64,000 nt of DNA from Acanthacorydalis orientalis (taxonomy: Eukaryota > Arthropoda > Insecta > Megaloptera > Corydalidae): assembly GCA_034766995.1 (NCBI GenBank), contig CM068316.1, positions 15,798,571 through 15,862,570 on the forward strand. Reading direction: 5' to 3'. Below, one piece after another: positions 63,481 through 64,000 of this stretch. The notes beneath the pieces are model-generated. The model was not told where the DNA came from. It ran no database searches and saw only the letters and a program-made list of their open reading frames with translations. Numbering within the stretch: the stretch's first letter is position 1; each line of letters opens with the position of its first letter. The translations under genes were made by a program, and so were the position numbers.

Positions 63481-63835
63481 ACAATGTGTATATTTTAAGT
63501 TTGAGTAGAGACAAAGAACCGATCGCCATTTGCCGGTCGGCTTAAGACGTGCCAATGTGTACTACTTTCCGAAGTAACTAACACAACAATTCAGTTTTAA
63601 AAACCGACATCTTTTTAAAAGTTGAAGAATTACGGTACGCGCTATCAAATGGCATAGTGGGACAAGTCGGGCACATCGAGTATGAATCATCGACGTGCGT
63701 ATCGATCGGTGTGACAAAATCGCTGAACCACTGCGAATGCATCCCCCCAGGTGCGGCGTCGACGACGGTTCCGCAATAAATCAAAGCCAATGTACGTTTG
63801 GACGTCACTGTGAGATTGCATTTATTTTACCATCA
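63481..63835. other. GC-richer block, unassigned coding potential
   Basis: Both strands are open across this island. On the minus strand a 76-codon frame with ATG (63578-63808) contains LALIYCGTVVDAAPGG and DDSYSMCPTCPTMPFDSAY. On the plus strand a stop-bounded 64-codon frame (about 63583-63774) reads KVEELRYALSNGIVGQVGHI and ESSTCVSIGVTKSLNHCECI, with a possible donor AG|GTGCGG at 63750. No family is recognised and neither frame can be preferred. It may be an exon of a gene extending past the window. Confidence 0.3.
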
Positions 63836-64000
63836 CTGACCAAGTATATGTAACAGAGCCAAAGCCATCTACGGTTTAGTCTTTGACTGACTTTTGTGGT
63901 GGACGAAGAGATAGAGCGCCTACCTCTCACCTCCACCTAGACTTTGAAATATATATATATGTACATAAGTGATATGCTTCAAGTTCAAAGCCGCGCGGTT
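63836..64000. other. window edge, unassigned
   Basis: Contains a short TA run (63949-63961) and a GC-rich end (AAAGCCGCGCGGTT). Nothing can be called. Confidence 0.4.

Overview
The window is AT-rich eukaryotic nuclear DNA, almost certainly from an insect. The evidence is two conserved animal genes with GT-AG introns, more than forty (TA)n microsatellites, and a dense load of mariner, piggyBac, hAT and non-LTR elements typical of arthropods. The order cannot be fixed from the sequence alone. There is no operon structure, CRISPR array, rRNA or recognisable tRNA.

The only confidently functional genes are in the middle. At 21963-22370 (minus) a 135-aa basic leucine-zipper protein of the C/EBP-gamma type is read from one coding exon. 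About 1.75 kb away, in divergent orientation, UDP-glucose 4-epimerase (GALE, Leloir pathway) is encoded by five phase-0 coding exons between 24124 and 29707 (plus). I placed the splice sites by homology, which gives a 361-aa protein with intact NAD-binding and catalytic motifs. Both are housekeeping-type genes and nothing suggests a pathway link between them.

The rest is a transposon landscape. Left third (1-21 kb): a degraded coding remnant at 2.2-2.7 kb; a MITE-like mariner derivative at 5.4 kb; a broken irritans-type mariner at 7.3 kb; a tandem duplication at 8.6-9.3 kb; a ~920-bp deleted mariner at 9.3 kb; a near-perfect 98-nt hairpin at 13.6 kb; a nearly full-length but dead mariner at 15.4 kb; and a ~450-bp (TA)n array at 18.4 kb. 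Centre and right (30-62 kb): a mariner at 30.6 kb carrying a nested 117-bp RTE fragment with a 13-bp target duplication; a textbook hAT MITE at 32.5 kb; a second and third ~920-bp mariner at 34.3 and 56.9 kb; several DNA-binding-domain-only mariner derivatives (40.3, 41.1, 41.4, 49.9, 55.7 kb); a non-LTR element nested in a MITE at 43.4-44.4 kb; an RTE retrotransposon at 47.1-48.1 kb between two copies of one MITE; a mauritiana-like transposase remnant at 51.9 kb; and a piggyBac pseudogene at 60.7-62.0 kb split by a TTAA-flanked element.

I found no clearly new biological system. The most unusual items are: (i) a family of mariner derivatives that share one deletion junction and keep only the DNA-binding domain; (ii) three young mariner copies of almost equal size with complementary deletions, one with templated filler at its junction; (iii) a chimeric mariner; (iv) the 13.6-kb hairpin; and (v) small GC-rich islands (11.3, 45.9 and 63.6 kb) that could be unannotated exons or conserved non-coding elements.
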